DNA from: Syngnathus acus
Lineage: Eukaryota; Chordata; Actinopteri; Syngnathiformes; Syngnathidae
Length of the DNA stretch: 64,000 bases
Direction of reading: 5' to 3'
Assembly (NCBI RefSeq): GCF_901709675.1
Contig: NC_051096.1
Coordinates: 7,779,001 to 7,843,000 of the forward strand
Shown here: piece after piece, positions 14,271 to 28,151 of the stretch
How positions within the stretch are numbered: the first letter of the stretch is position 1
Layout: each line of letters opens with the position of its first letter
The notes under the pieces: generated by a model
Told to the model about the DNA's origin: nothing
Databases searched by the model: none
What the model saw: only the letters and a program-made list of their open reading frames with translations
Position numbers and translations under genes: made by a program

Positions 14271-15024
14271 GATGGATGCAAAGCTCCCTTTTTTGAGATT
14301 TTTCTCAGACAGAAGAAAAGTAAGACAGACAGTCAAAGGTCAAACTAAGAGGGAAAAAAAAAAAAAAGAGGCATCACCAACAGGGAACCAAACACATTTG
14401 AAACGTCCCTCGGGGCTTGTCAAACCTAGAATTAGACGCCTCCCGTCAAACGGGTGGTGGTCGAGACTATACCCTGGAGTGGTGGGGGCTAAATAAGGGG
14501 AATGCCTAGAGAGTGTGAGACAGAGGGAACACACTGGGCTGAAAATCAGTTTCTAGGCCTGTCAGTCACTAGTGAGGGGCCAGGGGGGAGTAGATGTGAA
14601 TAAAAATGAGGGGCAAGGTAAAAAAAAAACAAGGGAGGGGATAAAACAAGAGAACAGTACACGAAATAGGATTGTGGTAAAAAAGTAGATTGACACAGGA
14701 AAGTTGAAATTGAGATTCAGCACTGCAGTCGTGTCGGTGAAAGAAGGAAATGTCACCAGCAAATACTCGCGGACATGTTATCCGAAAAATTGATACAGTG
14801 AAAAAAATAGCTGGACTTCAATTTTGGAGGGAAAAGTCACCGTAAAGTCACAAATGGAGAATATTAAGCCATCTGAATTGTGTCCAGGCTTCATTTGCGC
14901 ATGATGCAGCCATTCTGTCTAATTCCACGTGGTCATATTGAAAAGATACCCTCACAGTCAAATTTAGGGCTGACGAGCAGCAGGCATAGATATTGAGCAA
15001 AAACACTCCTCATTTGAATAATAA

Positions 15025-15100
15025 TAAGCCATAATGTGCGCTTTTATCAGCATGCTGGCCTTTACGGTAATGGCAGCTGGCTCAATGCATAACTTTGACA
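15025..15100. promoter_or_regulatory. Candidate conserved non-coding element, intron 1
   Basis: A non-repetitive stretch containing CATAATGTGCGCTTTTATCA and GGTAATGGCAGCTGGC with an E-box (CAGCTG). It has the even composition of vertebrate conserved non-coding elements. Inference only. Confidence 0.2.
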
Positions 15101-15900
15101 ACCATTTTTTTTAAGTACTTCATTTGAAAGTGGGTGAACAGAGAGGTACTTGTGGTTGGGCATATTTTTTCGGGGCATTTAGTGTTCAAAGGGAGCACGG
15201 CGGTGGTATATAGGGGAGAATTGTCTCACAAGTCGTTGATTGATTGCTTTCAGATCTTTAAAGTGGCCCTCCATCATGCACAGCCATACAAGGACGTGAC
15301 TAGTGCACTAAAGCCTTTGTGATTGGCAGCAGGCGCAGGTAATGAGAAGTTGATAGGTGTCGTCTGAAGGGGGCGCTATTGATTACTCTAGTGTCATTGA
15401 TGCCGACCTCGCTAATGAGACCTGAAGCGGCTCTTGTTTGGTTTGTAAGGAAGATGTTGCGAGCATGTTACTGGGGAAACTCGTGAATGTATGTCGCCAT
15501 GGTAACATTCGACCTATTATGCACCTGTGTTGTGTAAGGAGTTTGCTTACGTCATAAACGACAAGTCTAACACTTGGGAAAAACCTCCCAAACGCTGCTG
15601 TAAAAATATTGTTAATGTTTTCCATTTTCAAATAATTTTTGGGAGAATCTTATTCTCCATTATGCTCATTTTAGGCTCAAGTTAAAGTATGTTGCTACTT
15701 TCTTGGTGCCTAGGATCTATATGGAAGGCAATTGAGGAGATTCATTCGGATAAAAGTAAAGATACATTAGGACAAAAGTGGCGCTTTGTCACCATCTTGG
15801 TGATAAGGACAGGCTAATTTGATAAGAGACTACAAATCAATGACCCATTTTCATTCAAAAGAGCCAAAAAGTCTTGAAAATTGTGCTAAGTGGGCTAGCC

Positions 15901-15922
15901 GAGCGAGCGAGCGAGCGAGCGA
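15901..15922. repeat. (GAGC)5 tetranucleotide repeat
   Basis: Five perfect GAGC units followed by GA, in intron 1. Confidence 0.92.
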
Positions 15923-16146
15923 AACTCAATCAAAGCAGGGAAATCTTCATTCGCAGCCAGGGGAGGACAAGTTAGCGAGCGTTCCTTCGTCAGCTTCTGT
16001 GGGAGCGTCATGTGGAGGCTGTGGTGAGGTTCATCCAAGTGGTTATTTACCCCAAAAAGCGCATATTCAAACAAGCAAAGGTATTAAAAAGCCACAATCT
16101 TGCCTTGCCTTTTCTTTTTTAATAGCGGGCGTAGCTGCTTTAATCA

Positions 16147-16148
<2 letters not shown>

Positions 16149-16211
<63 letters not shown>
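16149..16211. repeat. (CA)n microsatellite, 63 bp
   Basis: A pure CA run in intron 1 of csmd3. Confidence 0.97.
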
Positions 16212-16213
<2 letters not shown>

Positions 16214-17580
16214 TCTCTCATTATGCTGTTCGCAGACAGAGCCTTACTTCAAAAACAAAAGGAGGCTCCATTAGGAGCTGAACAGTCATTAGAAATACAA
16301 CAATCCCGCTGCCCTAAATATGCTGGATCCAAGTCAGCTTTTTTATTTTTTTCCCCCTTCCTATTTGGCACTGGGAACAATTGAATGATTCCATGCCTCA
16401 AAATCACCATTGGTCTCTGTTCATTTTATATGACAGCCATCACCTTAACAGACGGATGGAGAAGTTCTTTAAGAATTATTACGATACATTTTTTCTCGCA
16501 ATTCACAACAACTACCATTGTTGCGTCACAAAGTGGGTCAATGTCAAGTATAGCTTTTGGTTACGATGACGAGGCAAATGAACCGCTGTTCTCAAACAGA
16601 GCGCAATCGCAAAGAAAATGTCACACTAACTTACACTTGGACAAGTACAACAATTAAGAGGTCACAATTGTGCAAATTGAAAACCACTCAAGGCTAATTA
16701 AGGCACATTCATGGACTTAATCACCATGGCTACCTTGGCAGCCCAGATTCCAAAATGGATGCGTGCGACTTCCATAGATTGACTTCCTTTGTCGCAATCT
16801 CACCATTTCACCTGATCTCAGCGGAATTGAGTCCAAATTTGGAACTAAAAATGCACAGTGACACGCACACAGCAAAATGTATCTCATGAAACATTCTCCA
16901 GTTGTTGAATAAATAAAAAATGTTGCAAACTGCTCATATATTCAATTTCGCTCTTCACGACGGATACACAGAAATATTTCTCGAGAGCAAGGCTGCCAAG
17001 ACAAATGATTGGATTCCCTTCCTGTTCTGGCTTTTTTCTTTTTGCAATCATTTGAATAAAAAAAAAGAAAAAGAAAAAAAGGGGGGCGGAAAATCTGGCT
17101 GTCAAATACGCCCGCCCGTGCTCAGCATGCATGCTTATGCTCAGCGGGAAGGAAGCAAACCTCATAAAGCCCACCGCTTTACGGGCCAATATTAGATTTT
17201 GAAGCTCGCATCTAACGCTCAGATGACAATTTGTTAGAGTGAAGAAGTCTGCCACGGTGTAAACGTGATTCCATTTCCGCCATTCTGCACAAATATGTAG
17301 AGCACTTAAACATTTCAAATAAATATTTCCTCCAAAAGCACAAGTATGGCGTCAACAAAGATATACATATTTCGGACAAGTTCACAAAGATACAATTCCG
17401 GAATCCGTCCGGCCAATTGTTCATTTTCATGATGTCAGCGCTTGTCTTGGGGGCTCGGATTAATCATAACCTTGAAAGAGTCCCCACTTGGTCATCCGTC
17501 ACTTTCGCGGCGCTCTCTCGTGCACATGTACAGTATGTATTGATAAATCGATGGCTGCCAATGGAGTCAAAGTGGCACCA

Positions 17581-17640
17581 CGATTAATTACGCTGTCGCT
17601 AAGGAGCCAAGGAACACTTTGATCGCTGATTAATTATAGC
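17581..17640. promoter_or_regulatory. Candidate element with repeated GATTAATTA
   Basis: GATTAATTA occurs at 17582-17590 and again at 17628-17636, 46 bp apart in the same orientation, with unique sequence between. The word contains back-to-back homeodomain cores. Confidence 0.3.
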
Positions 17641-20600
17641 TTACTTCTTTTCTTTTCTCGTTAACTGTTCATTATAGCTGTGTATAATTTATCACTCACT
17701 ATCTGTTGACAGAAGGAAAAAAAGGGAATAAGTGTCATTATTTCAGGTAATAGATTATATTGTACACCGAAACATAAAAAAGTTATGCTGCTAACAAAAC
17801 AACAACAAACCAAATCAAAATCGCAATGAGACACACAAATTGTTTGTTTGTAACTATGTGAGCATCCAATCTGGCAACCGCTTTTGACCATTTGGGAAAG
17901 CATTTCCAACCTCCCCGCCGCCTTTCACTTTTCAGCTTGTTGCCAGGTTTTAGGCGGCAGAACTAGATATTAAATCACAGTGTGGTGGAGAAAAGAAAAA
18001 AGAAAAGAAAGAAAGCGATTATGCAGAGCGCATTTTCAACCTAATTATGCTTTTGACTCGCCAGCACAACGAGAAAATGATGGAAGTGTAGAAATTGGGA
18101 GAAATGGCAGAAAAATGCGCCACGGGATGAAAGATCATTAAGAGTTCATTTGCATGTCAGTGCCCAAAGCAGATCATCATATTGGCTTCTGTGCTCGGCG
18201 AGTCTTAAATGTACCTTTAAGGTCACAGCGTTTTACTTTTTACAAGTGTTGAGGCGCGTTACCATGATAAATGTCAAGTAGCTTGACTTATTGTCGGGAC
18301 AAATGTCAACTCAGCATGCAAACATCAAAAAGCCAGAGTCGTAAATCAGGAGCGTGCTGGGACATGAGGGATTTTGCTCACGCTTAACCTTTTGTCGCAA
18401 GTCGCTGACTGGCCGATAGTGTGAGCGCGTCTTATTTAAGAAACAACAAGGCGCACTTACTCCTACTTGTTACGTTTCAAATGACCTCAGAGAGCTGGAG
18501 AAGCTGAAACCCTATTTCTTTTTTTTTCATTTGATGCATAATTTATTTCATGTCTTTAAACCAATTGAATCATTTCTTTGCTAGACACATCACAAACAAA
18601 CAAATTCCAGGTGCACAACATCAATGTCAAGCATCAAAAAATCGAACTGAAATCAGAGTGTTATTTCAGCACCATGGACAGCGCCTCTGTTCATTCTACT
18701 GAGTTCAGAGTCTACTACTCTTCCGACACAACTGCAAGGAAATCAAAAGTATGATTCATGTAATATTAATCAGCCGCAAACAACTGACAAACGAAGAAAA
18801 GCTTGAAATTCCCGAGCTGTCGCTTCCTGAAGATCAACTTATTTATGCAAATCTTAAAACGTACGGACACTTTCGCTTGGCTGGCGCTCCAAATTGAACC
18901 AAATTCTGTCGCTTTGTGGCATCTCCCCCCCTACTCAGTAAAACATTGATGCCGTCCATCATTCATGGAATAATGAACGAGTGAGTACAAGGATGAGAAA
19001 CACTGGCGGAAGAAAGCAAGCCGGCAAGCCTCGATGACAAAACACACGCACGTAAGAGCACATGTTTTTTTTAGACAACAAACAGACAGATCACAACATT
19101 TGGGTTATCTTTGGATGATTTGGAATTTTGCTATTCCACTCGCAATTAAACTTTCAGAACCTTGCGGGTGGCCGCCACTTCATCAACAATTTAAAGTACT
19201 TTCAAGCACGGAGAAGGCATTTGGAGGAGGGGGCGGGGTCTTGTGGTTGTGCTTTAAATTGAAAAATTGCTAACCCATTTTAGCAGCGATATTTTTAGCC
19301 ATTTAGTCCAATTGCTTTCATTTTTATATTCCGTTTAGACGACAAGCTGTTCAGCCCGTCAACTAAATATTTGTCCATTTAGTCAACAATCAATCCTCAT
19401 CCCTAGTTTAGTCTCGAGCGCGCCTGCTCCAAATGTTTGTTTGCTGCAACCCATTCAGGCAGCAGACAAATTCATGCAACAGTCCAACTTTGCTGCTCAC
19501 CGCCAAGTCGTAAAATCAATCACATGGCTAACATAACATTTAGACCACAAGATCAACCCATTCCCAATTTAATACCCGCCGCTTACTCCGACCTTGAATC
19601 TTAATGAACCCAAATGTATACGTATGTACACAAAATAACGCCGCTCGACCCTCATAACATTGTCAATCATCCACTTGCATGCATTCCGAGCCGCGATAAA
19701 TTGTTGCCAGGTGCGGCTTCCATTCTCCTCTCCCATCTGCCTCTTTTTCTGCTCCTTGTAAGACAACCGGGTCTTTTTGGCTGTTTCCGATTATTTCACG
19801 TCCCAAGGCGTAAATCTCCCCTTTGTGCGCATTTTCGAAAGAGGAAGGGGAAAAAAGGCCAAAGTGCGCAGGCTTGGGCTGATATTGGCAACGTGGCAAC
19901 TCGCCAATCTCATTAACTGAGCACGCGGCGGGCAGGCTGCCCGTATACGAGCGTACGCGCATGGGCGAGAGCGAGCGAGCCTGTCTGAGTGGGCCAACGT
20001 CAGGGCCAGTAAATGCCACCACTCTGTCTGATGGTTCCAATAATGGTATTAAAGAGAGCGAGAGGAGGAGAATTTATGGATAGTGACAAGCGCATAGACA
20101 TGTTTTTTCTTCCAAAGCGGCAATATGTGCAACATGCATGTTAACGCGAACACCAGACAGAAGGCCGCGGCTGCTCGCTAATTAGCACGTTGTTGCATTC
20201 GCTGCTGACTGATAAGATGAAAAACAGCCGATGCCGGTGGCAGAGGAAAGGCATGTCTACAGGCAGGTTAATGAGAGAGCCAAGATGTAATCGGGGGCTT
20301 GCTGTCTGCTAGCCAAATCGTTATAACGCATTTTTAGATTCAGGATTTCATAGCCATAGCAGCATAAGGCTAACCGCGGAAATGCTCCTCATTCGAGGGG
20401 AAACCTTTACGATCATTTTTATACTGAATTCTAAATTAGCCAGTCAACTAGCAAACCTTGCAAAATTTGAAAGGTTAAAAAAAAAAAGATATTTTTATTA
20501 TATTTGAGCTCCTTTGAGGTAGTTGCTTTTTTTTTTAGGTATTTCAGGGGGGTGCACTGTATGCAGCTGTTGCTTTAAATGTAGTATCGGCTGTCCACAC

Positions 20601-20824
20601 GTCCTGCGACATTTTAATTAAGCCAAAAGTGGCAACGAGAGCGAGCGAGAGAAAAGGTTAGCTAGCTGCAGCCTCCCCCATGCACGCATGCGTTTCTCCC
20701 TCGCCTTCATCAGCACTTCCTCCCATCCATCATCTTCCCCTCCACTTTGTACACTCATTCTTCCTTCCTTCCTTCCTCTTGCATTTAAATGAAAACTTGC
20801 ACGGCGCCGCGCACTGACCGTAAT

Positions 20825-20895
20825 GTCTTACAGGACGAGATGATGGGATGATTATTTGTTTAATTAGCCAATTTGCATAGTTAACTTAATCACGT
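20825..20895. promoter_or_regulatory. Candidate POU/homeodomain element, intron 1
   Basis: TTTAATTAGCC, an octamer ATTTGCAT at 20871-20878, GTTAAC at 20880-20885 and CTTAATCACG are packed in about 40 bp. A POU octamer beside a TAATTA core is a common arrangement in neural enhancers, which would suit csmd3. Confidence 0.35.
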
Positions 20896-21344
20896 CAGAA
20901 AGCCCACCTGCGGAGAACACCTGTTTGGAGTGCGTCGAGCATCCTGCCGAGGCTTGGCCCGCAAGATGCTGCTTGCTCAGCTGGAAACAAAAGCTCCGAG
21001 TGCACCGGAAGGTGCTTTGCAGAGCAATTGAACTTAACGTGTTGATCTGAAGGCATGGAAAAGTATTGCCACAATTTGTCAGAAATGTAATGTTCCGAGA
21101 GCATTAAAAATTAAATGGGGTTAAAGTGCAGGCTAGCAGCTAATAATAAAAGCACACATGGGAATAATAGCACGCCGGGAGCCATTTCAACGTCTTTGTT
21201 TGAAGTCTAAATACCCCTCTCAAATGACACAAGTGACATTTAGCTGGTGTTAAAAAAAAACAAACAAACAAAAAAAAAGAAACACAAATAGTAATGAGCA
21301 CACATTCCAACACCGGGTGCGCGTCGCTAAGTGCCCCTTTTGAG

Positions 21345-21450
21345 GAGCTAATGCTAATGAAAGTCTCTCATTAAAACGTTCAACTTTTCCACTGATGCCA
21401 ATTAGCCAAAGCCTTTGGAAAATGAGATAATGGCATTATTTGTTCCAGCG
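21345..21450. promoter_or_regulatory. Candidate conserved non-coding element, intron 1
   Basis: GCTAATGCTAATGAAAG, TCATTAAAACG, CCAATTAGCC and ATGGCATTATTTG follow closely in non-repetitive DNA. Inference from motif density only. Confidence 0.22.
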
Positions 21451-24120
21451 GTGTCAAACAACACAATGTGGAACAAGAGTGTTAGAGGAAAGTGCACCAA
21501 AGGGATTACATATCAAAGGTTACTTTATCTTATTTAGTTTTATTATAGTGTCGTACTCCAATTGTTAGATAAAATGCCTCTTAATACAGCACATTACATG
21601 TGACTGAAATCAACTATTGTCATTTTATTGACAAAAATAGTGGCAAAAAAACGGACTTGTACGTTTTCATTCCCTGCTTAAATATAATAAAATTCAAGTA
21701 GTGGTATCGTCGCGGTATCGGTGGCTTTCGGGTCGGTTGTTTGCTCCAGTCAAGTCAATGACGTGAGGGGGCTTCTAATTCAGATATGCATTCATTACGC
21801 ACTCATTTCAATTACATGCGAGGACACGGCGCAACGGGCAGAATTACAGTGCGTGATGAGCGTATATTCAAATAGAGACTTAATGCAATTATCGGCGAGG
21901 CTGCGAGAGTGAGTTTGGATCCACACGAGCGCCTTTAATTTCCCACCCCTCGCATCGTAGAGACACACACACATTTCACATGTAGCTACATGTGAGAAGA
22001 GCACGCTAGGTTGCCCGCAGCGGCGTGAGGTGCTAGATGTGTTAATGGCTGCAATTGACAGACTGAGTGGTAAAAGGGTGAGTGAGTATGACGACAACTG
22101 ACGGTTTCAAGACTGAACTTTTGGAGCCTATCAGCGAGAGCAAAAGTAGCACACCGATAGCGTGAGGCGGTGAGTGATATGGACGCCGAAATCCATTACT
22201 GCAATCTCCGATGTCCCCAAAAGACCAACGAGTGACCCAGGTCCAGTCTTCTGTTCTTGTAAATGTTCCAAAATGGAAGCACACAACAGGAAACGCTGGC
22301 CATCAAGCATTTTTGCTAGCGGGCAATTACAACCCCGCCCCTTCCCCCATCCGTGTATGCCAAAAAGTCTTTCACAAAGAGAATTTCCACATCAGAAAGC
22401 ATTTTCTTTTTTTGCAAAGTGGGATAATGCCACAACTCGCTTGGCTCCGCTTCTACCTCTCAGGGTTGGGCTTAGCTATTAATGGGACGACTATGTCGCC
22501 TTCACGGCCTGTCTGTGCCGATTATAGCGAAAGGCGCAAACAAGCTGGCTTCTGGAGACATTGTGAAAGGAGCTTACGATGGCAAAGGGGTGGCTGCGTG
22601 CATCCAACAACACTGCGGCTCTGCCGAGCGTTTGGCTCGGACCTAATAGTGCCTCTGTGTAGTGGTATAGAAAAAGGACCATTTTGCACAACACAATCTG
22701 GAAATCATCATACGGAAATATAAAAAAAATCTGAATGAGGTCTGACGGGAAAAACGACTTGGTTGTGTAATTTGAGACGCAAGAGAGAACTATTTGGATA
22801 CAAGCAATTCAAAAGCCCCATTCATGCAAACGACTCCGATCCGACGTAATTTTGCGGTGCATGTTTTATTCCGACGTGAAGCACTTACGTACAAGCCTTT
22901 TCCGAAGCTACACTATCACAACCGAAGCATCGTCAAGAATCAGATGACGTCTCGCCCCGCGGGGGACGGAAGATATTTTATTTATCAGTTTTATTCCTAA
23001 CCGCCGCGCTGCAGCAGGGAGGCGGTCACGGGGAAGGACCCGGATCAGATCAGATTGTGGAGCAAGCAGATGGAGAAAAGACGGGAAACGGGAACACGGA
23101 GGAGGACAAAGATGGGAGCGATTATTGCAACGTTGGTGCGATCGCCTCTCGAGATTGCGCACGCTGACTTCGATTCCCTTTGAAACAAATGTGATTTAAT
23201 CGGCCTTGCATGCCGCCTTGTGAGCATTCCGCAACATGTCAAAAATGCTTTTCCGAGTTGGTTTGTTCGCCAAAACAAGCGATGAAAAGAGCCAACATGC
23301 TCATCCGCATGTTCTCCGTTTTTGATTTGATACATTTGACACATTGCCGTAACATATTTGTGTTGTTTGATCCTGTCAGATATGCACATTGCACACACAA
23401 AATGACGCTACAGTACGTATACAAAAGCGTTATTTTTGACACACACAAGGAGACACGCTGGCGGCAATATTCCGCGTTGCGAGTCACAACAATGTGGCAG
23501 AGCTGACAGCTCGCGTTGAAACCACAAGGCCTTGCAAAGACCCCGTTTGCACGTTTCTTTGCTACTGTGTGTGTGTCTTTTTCACCAGCGTGAGTCACTC
23601 TTACGGGTAAATGTCAAGGGTTAGAATTAAGTCTTCAGAGGTGCCCAAAGCTATTTTTAGCAACAATGTTAGACTCGGGGGCATTTTTAAAATCAATTTA
23701 ATAATGAAAGCCATCGTGACACTAACTTGTTTACCACATTAGGTGCTGCTGTTTTGGTTAGCAAATGGTCATTATGTGTCTGCCTCAAGATGACAAAGTG
23801 AGGTGGTCAATATTTGTGCCAATGCAAGAAATTGGACATTTAAATTTGACAGTCAGGTGAGATAAAAAAAAAATATATTTCTAAAAACAGCTGAAAGGAC
23901 ATCTAAGACCAGAAATAATTGAAGCGAATCACTAATTACAACGATTCATCTGTGTTTGTTTCCCCAAATGATTTCTAGAGAAAAAGCCTCTAATGGAGAC
24001 TAAAAATAGCCTCGCCCGTCATACAAAAGGCTGAGGTGAGCATTAAAATGTTCCAACCTGTTAAAATAACAAAAACAAAGTCTTGGTAAATGTTCAGGGA
24101 CGGCGCATGGGCTCATTTAT

Positions 24121-24185
24121 AACAGGCTTCATTTCATTAGCGATTCAGTCAGTGATGTAATTAATAATCAGCAGTTTGGCATTCA
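24121..24185. promoter_or_regulatory. Candidate conserved non-coding element, intron 1
   Basis: TTCATTAGCGATTC followed by TGATGTAATTAATAATCAGC, with several homeodomain-type cores and no repeat character. Inference only. Confidence 0.25.
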
Positions 24186-25291
24186 TTGGAAGCCACTGTG
24201 AAGGCTTTTTACGCAAACAAAGTGTGACTGGTCCTCCGCTTGCTTTTGTTGGAAGTCGGCAGCATACTGAAACTGACATTTTGCTTCACATTCATAAAAA
24301 CAATTTGTTTTATTTTCCGGCAACTGTCAAAAGGAATGAACTTTTTTCCGCAATTACCCAATTGTTCTAAACGCTGTCACGACATCGCCTCAGAAATGTT
24401 TTGCTATTCCGCCGTAACATTTTGCATTACCTTCCCACAAAATCCGAGGAAGTCAATGAAGGAGATGTCTTCCGAATCACGAGACAATTATCGCAGAAGA
24501 TCCTGCTGACATTTCCTCGGTCGAGTCAGTTCCTCGCGCCAAAATAAGCACCTAGCGTTCCACCTAGCGTCAAGGCGATCCCTGGACAGCCCGTGACATT
24601 TTCTCATCTAATTTAAACACGTAACAAGTGTTGCGCCGAGGCCAACCGTCTACTTCTTCGATGTCGTTGTCACAACGAGGCTTATTTCCTGTCCCCTAGT
24701 TATCTATCTCTCATGCCCGTGTCTTTCATGAATAGTAATGGAGTCTTGTACATTTGAAGTTGTTGTAAAAGCTGAATTAGGAGAAAGGGCTTGGAATGGC
24801 ATCAAAAAGTCAGTCACAAACTAATTCCCAACGTCCCTTTTCAGTGTCATACTGAGCAAATTGATGATGTCCCCATATACGTATAAATTGTAAATCTCAT
24901 TGCACACGAGCAAACACATATCACAAAAAGTACATTGAAATATTTGACGCACATATTTACTCATGTAATGTGGGCCTGTTTAGTTGAGCAAGCAAAGACA
25001 GAACAATCCTTTTTGGCCCAGTTAAGTACATTTTCCATCACTTGGTACTTGCTGCAGACAGCAAACAAGTTTGGACTGAATCAATATCAACAATGTACGT
25101 GGCATCATGTACGTGGTTTTGTCTGGCTAATTCTAAGCACAAGCCAGCAGCTGCAGTCAATCCCTAAATCGTCGAGTAAAATCCCTCACCGTGCACTTTA
25201 ATTAATACCCACTTGTCGATAGTGAAAGTGTTGCTTCTTAGGGAGTTTTCGCAGACGTCACCAAAGCAAGGCTTGGCAAACATCGGGTGTC

Positions 25292-25311
25292 TTTTTTTTT
25301 TTTTTTTTTTT
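25292..25311. repeat. T20 homopolymer
   Basis: Twenty T in intron 1. An 18-T run lies at 10049-10066 and a 19-A run at 35979-35997. No retroposon body was recognised beside any of them. Confidence 0.9.
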
Positions 25312-26222
25312 ACTGTTGCTCCGCCAGCTACCTCGGCTTTGCAAACTTGGCCGGCGAAGGCGCGACAGCTGCCAGTGAATTTGAGATGTACGACAGCCCG
25401 GCAAGGTTGAAGCGAAATGTGGCGTCTGCGCGACACGGCCGCTCTTGCCAGCATTATCGTCTGCAGATATAAGAAAGGATACCTGCTGTGCATTTATGAA
25501 AACAGGGACACGGAGGAGGCGAGGAAGGTTTGTCACAGTTTTGGTAAATAAACAACACCTGCACGATTGAATGAGTTTCAAACACAAATGTTGCCTTGAC
25601 TCGATAAAATATTTCTGTCTCACAGAACACAAGTTGTTTGACATTAAGATTATAATAACTCATTTCTGAGTCCAAACTCTTTGTGATCAGACATTTAGTA
25701 AGACTATTGATAATTCAATTAAGACAACATTTTTCTTGAATGAATGTGGGTCATTGGTTAATATTAGTCAAGATTATAGCGCAATAAAAAAAAAAAAATT
25801 AAAAGGGCATCTATTCCGCATTTTCCCCCACCTTTTGGGTCTGAGGAAGTTGAAGTGATGCAATATTGTTGTGGCCAGTATAAATAATCCATAGTAGACC
25901 TTGTTGACTGCAGATGCTCTTTTTTTTTATGAAGCAGTCAATTCACATACGCTCCTCCGAGGACCCCGCCGTCTTTTTCCGTGTTTCCATTCAATGCTAA
26001 TTCGATTGAATCCTCCTATTTAATTCAGCTACTCTCCTGAGTCCTCTTTCCTTTGATCGCCTTCTCACGTTGCCATCCCCTCTCCACCTCCACCTCTTTT
26101 TAATGCCCGCCACCCCCCAAAGCCTCAGATCTACCCTTTTACTGGATTTCATCCTCTTTTCAATCTCATCTTCCTTTCAATCTCCCCCCTGCATCTCCAA
26201 GAGTGGCGGCGAGAAGGAAGGT

Positions 26223-26240
26223 GGGGGGGGGGGGGGGGGG
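26223..26240. repeat. G18 homopolymer
   Basis: Eighteen consecutive G in a purine-rich stretch of intron 1. A G14 run follows at 27416-27429. Length in the assembly may be unreliable. Confidence 0.9.
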
Positions 26241-27044
26241 ATAAGAGAAAGTAACGAAGCTGAGAGAAATTGGAGGAAGGAAGGAATGGCGGAAATAAAT
26301 GAAGTCAAAAGTGGGGGGGCGGACGTTGCGAGGCGTGGTCTCGCTTGAAAACGAGGCGGGAGATGATGGAGGCGGACGAGTAAACAAGCAATGCTGATGT
26401 GTGAGCCATTTCTCGTGGTTACATCATGCGGCAGAGTGTAGAAGGTACACAGCACCTTGGGAAATCCACATCTTCAAAATGGAAGCCTAACATGGACCAA
26501 CACCAAAATTCAACACTTGAAATCCAACACAAGCTTTCTCCTCGCTTGGCCTTTTGAGATGTTGGCAGTACGCTCAAGCTAATCTCTTTCCTCGCTGGCT
26601 CATTACAAGCCGACCGCAAGTCGGCCGACGCATAAGCCGGCAAACGCCGAGGCCAAACGACACCCCCGGTGATTGGACAACAAGCCGACTATTTAATTAA
26701 GGGTCTCGTCCATTGGCCGCTTCCCGTTCCCTCGGGCAGGGAGGCAGGGAAACGGGCCCCCTTTGCACCATGCCTTATTAATGAATTACGATAAAAAGCG
26801 ATCGGCTAGCTCAAAGACGTCATTTTGCGTAGCCTTTGACGGATTTCATTCTATTGCCATCTTGAATTGCAACGTATGATGTAGTGGCTGGAAGGATTTT
26901 GTTTTTCTATGGAAGTGGGGTGTCAGCGAAGTGGGTTGGCGAACATCGTAACCGCAACAGAACCTCCGTATCATACCGCGAACGTCACTGGAGTCGCTGC
27001 AGCAGCGCTAGCTGTCTTTCGAGTGATTCTGCAGCAGCGGCGAA

Positions 27045-27093
27045 GGGAAGGAGGGAGCGAGCGAGGGAGGGAGCGAGCGAGGGAGCGAGGAAG
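27045..27093. repeat. Imperfect (GAGC/GAGG)n tetranucleotide repeat
   Basis: Alternating GAGG and GAGC tetramers. A purer (GAGC)5 repeat occurs at 15901-15922. Both are in intron 1. Confidence 0.9.
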
Positions 27094-28128
27094 AGGCTCG
27101 TCCTTCATAATTATGATTACAACCGCGCTCGTTGACGCACGCGCAACCTTTTCTTTTATTTTCTTTACAGTTTCTCGCATCAGGATTTTATTGTTATTGC
27201 CTTGATTGCAGTTTATTTTATTCCCCTCCTGTAGTTTCTACTGCTGGAAGTAGGGCATCCTCTCGCTCGCACGCTCGCTCTTAACACACACAAACTAGCC
27301 TCGGGCGCAAGACAAACTACACCTGGTGAGAGTGACGCACATATGGGCGAGAAGAGACAAAAGGGAGGAAAAAAGAATAGCAAATGGTTGGCCCTGAAAT
27401 TGAGGACAGAGAGATGGGGGGGGGGGGGGTGCACACACTACAAACATGATTCGTGACGATATGCGCACTGAGGAGACGTGTACGTAGACGCGCAATGGAC
27501 GCAGAGTGCTAACAGCGCCACCTGGCAAGCGCCAACGAGGGGGCAAGAGATTGCGAATCCAGGTCACTGAGATGAGGGAGGCTCAGCCTTCGGGAACGCA
27601 AGTCATTGGACAAACCGAAACAAAATGACTGAGGGCTGGAATACAAACAAGCCGAGAAGCATTAATAAATTGATTTAACGTGACGCCGTCCTTCCATGTA
27701 AATTGGACGGTAACGTGAACCAAGGGCTTTATTGTGTTCTCACTAAATCGAAGATGCACGTGAGTAGGTGTCGACGTGTCGGCGTTTGAGCTCTGCCGAA
27801 AAGAAAAAAAGAATTGAGATGAGGAATAACTGAGTGAGGTCAACAGATTTGACTCGGCGGCCATATTTCTTTGTTTAAAGCGCACACACACACACACACG
27901 CAGGCTAGCAAATAATGAGAGAGGGGGCAGCGTTTCACTTTGAAGACATACAAAGACGGAAACGCAAACAGTGCAGCAAAATAAACATGATGCCAAGATG
28001 AAAAAAATCCTTCCGTTTGAATGCAAAAAGGCAGACTTTACTGCCTTTGCTACAATTGTCTTAGTTTGCAGCCATATAGAAGCCACATGTGCGTATGCAA
28101 ACACACTAAAAATAGCACAGGGCCGAGA

Positions 28129-28151
28129 CACACACACACACACACACACAC
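28129..28151. repeat. (CA)n microsatellite, 23 bp
   Basis: A pure CA run, second member of the CA cluster in intron 1. Confidence 0.95.

Noticed and set aside
22211-22723. 170-codon plus-strand frame
   Set aside because: No family resemblance, competing frames of similar length on the same DNA, and it is within intron 1.
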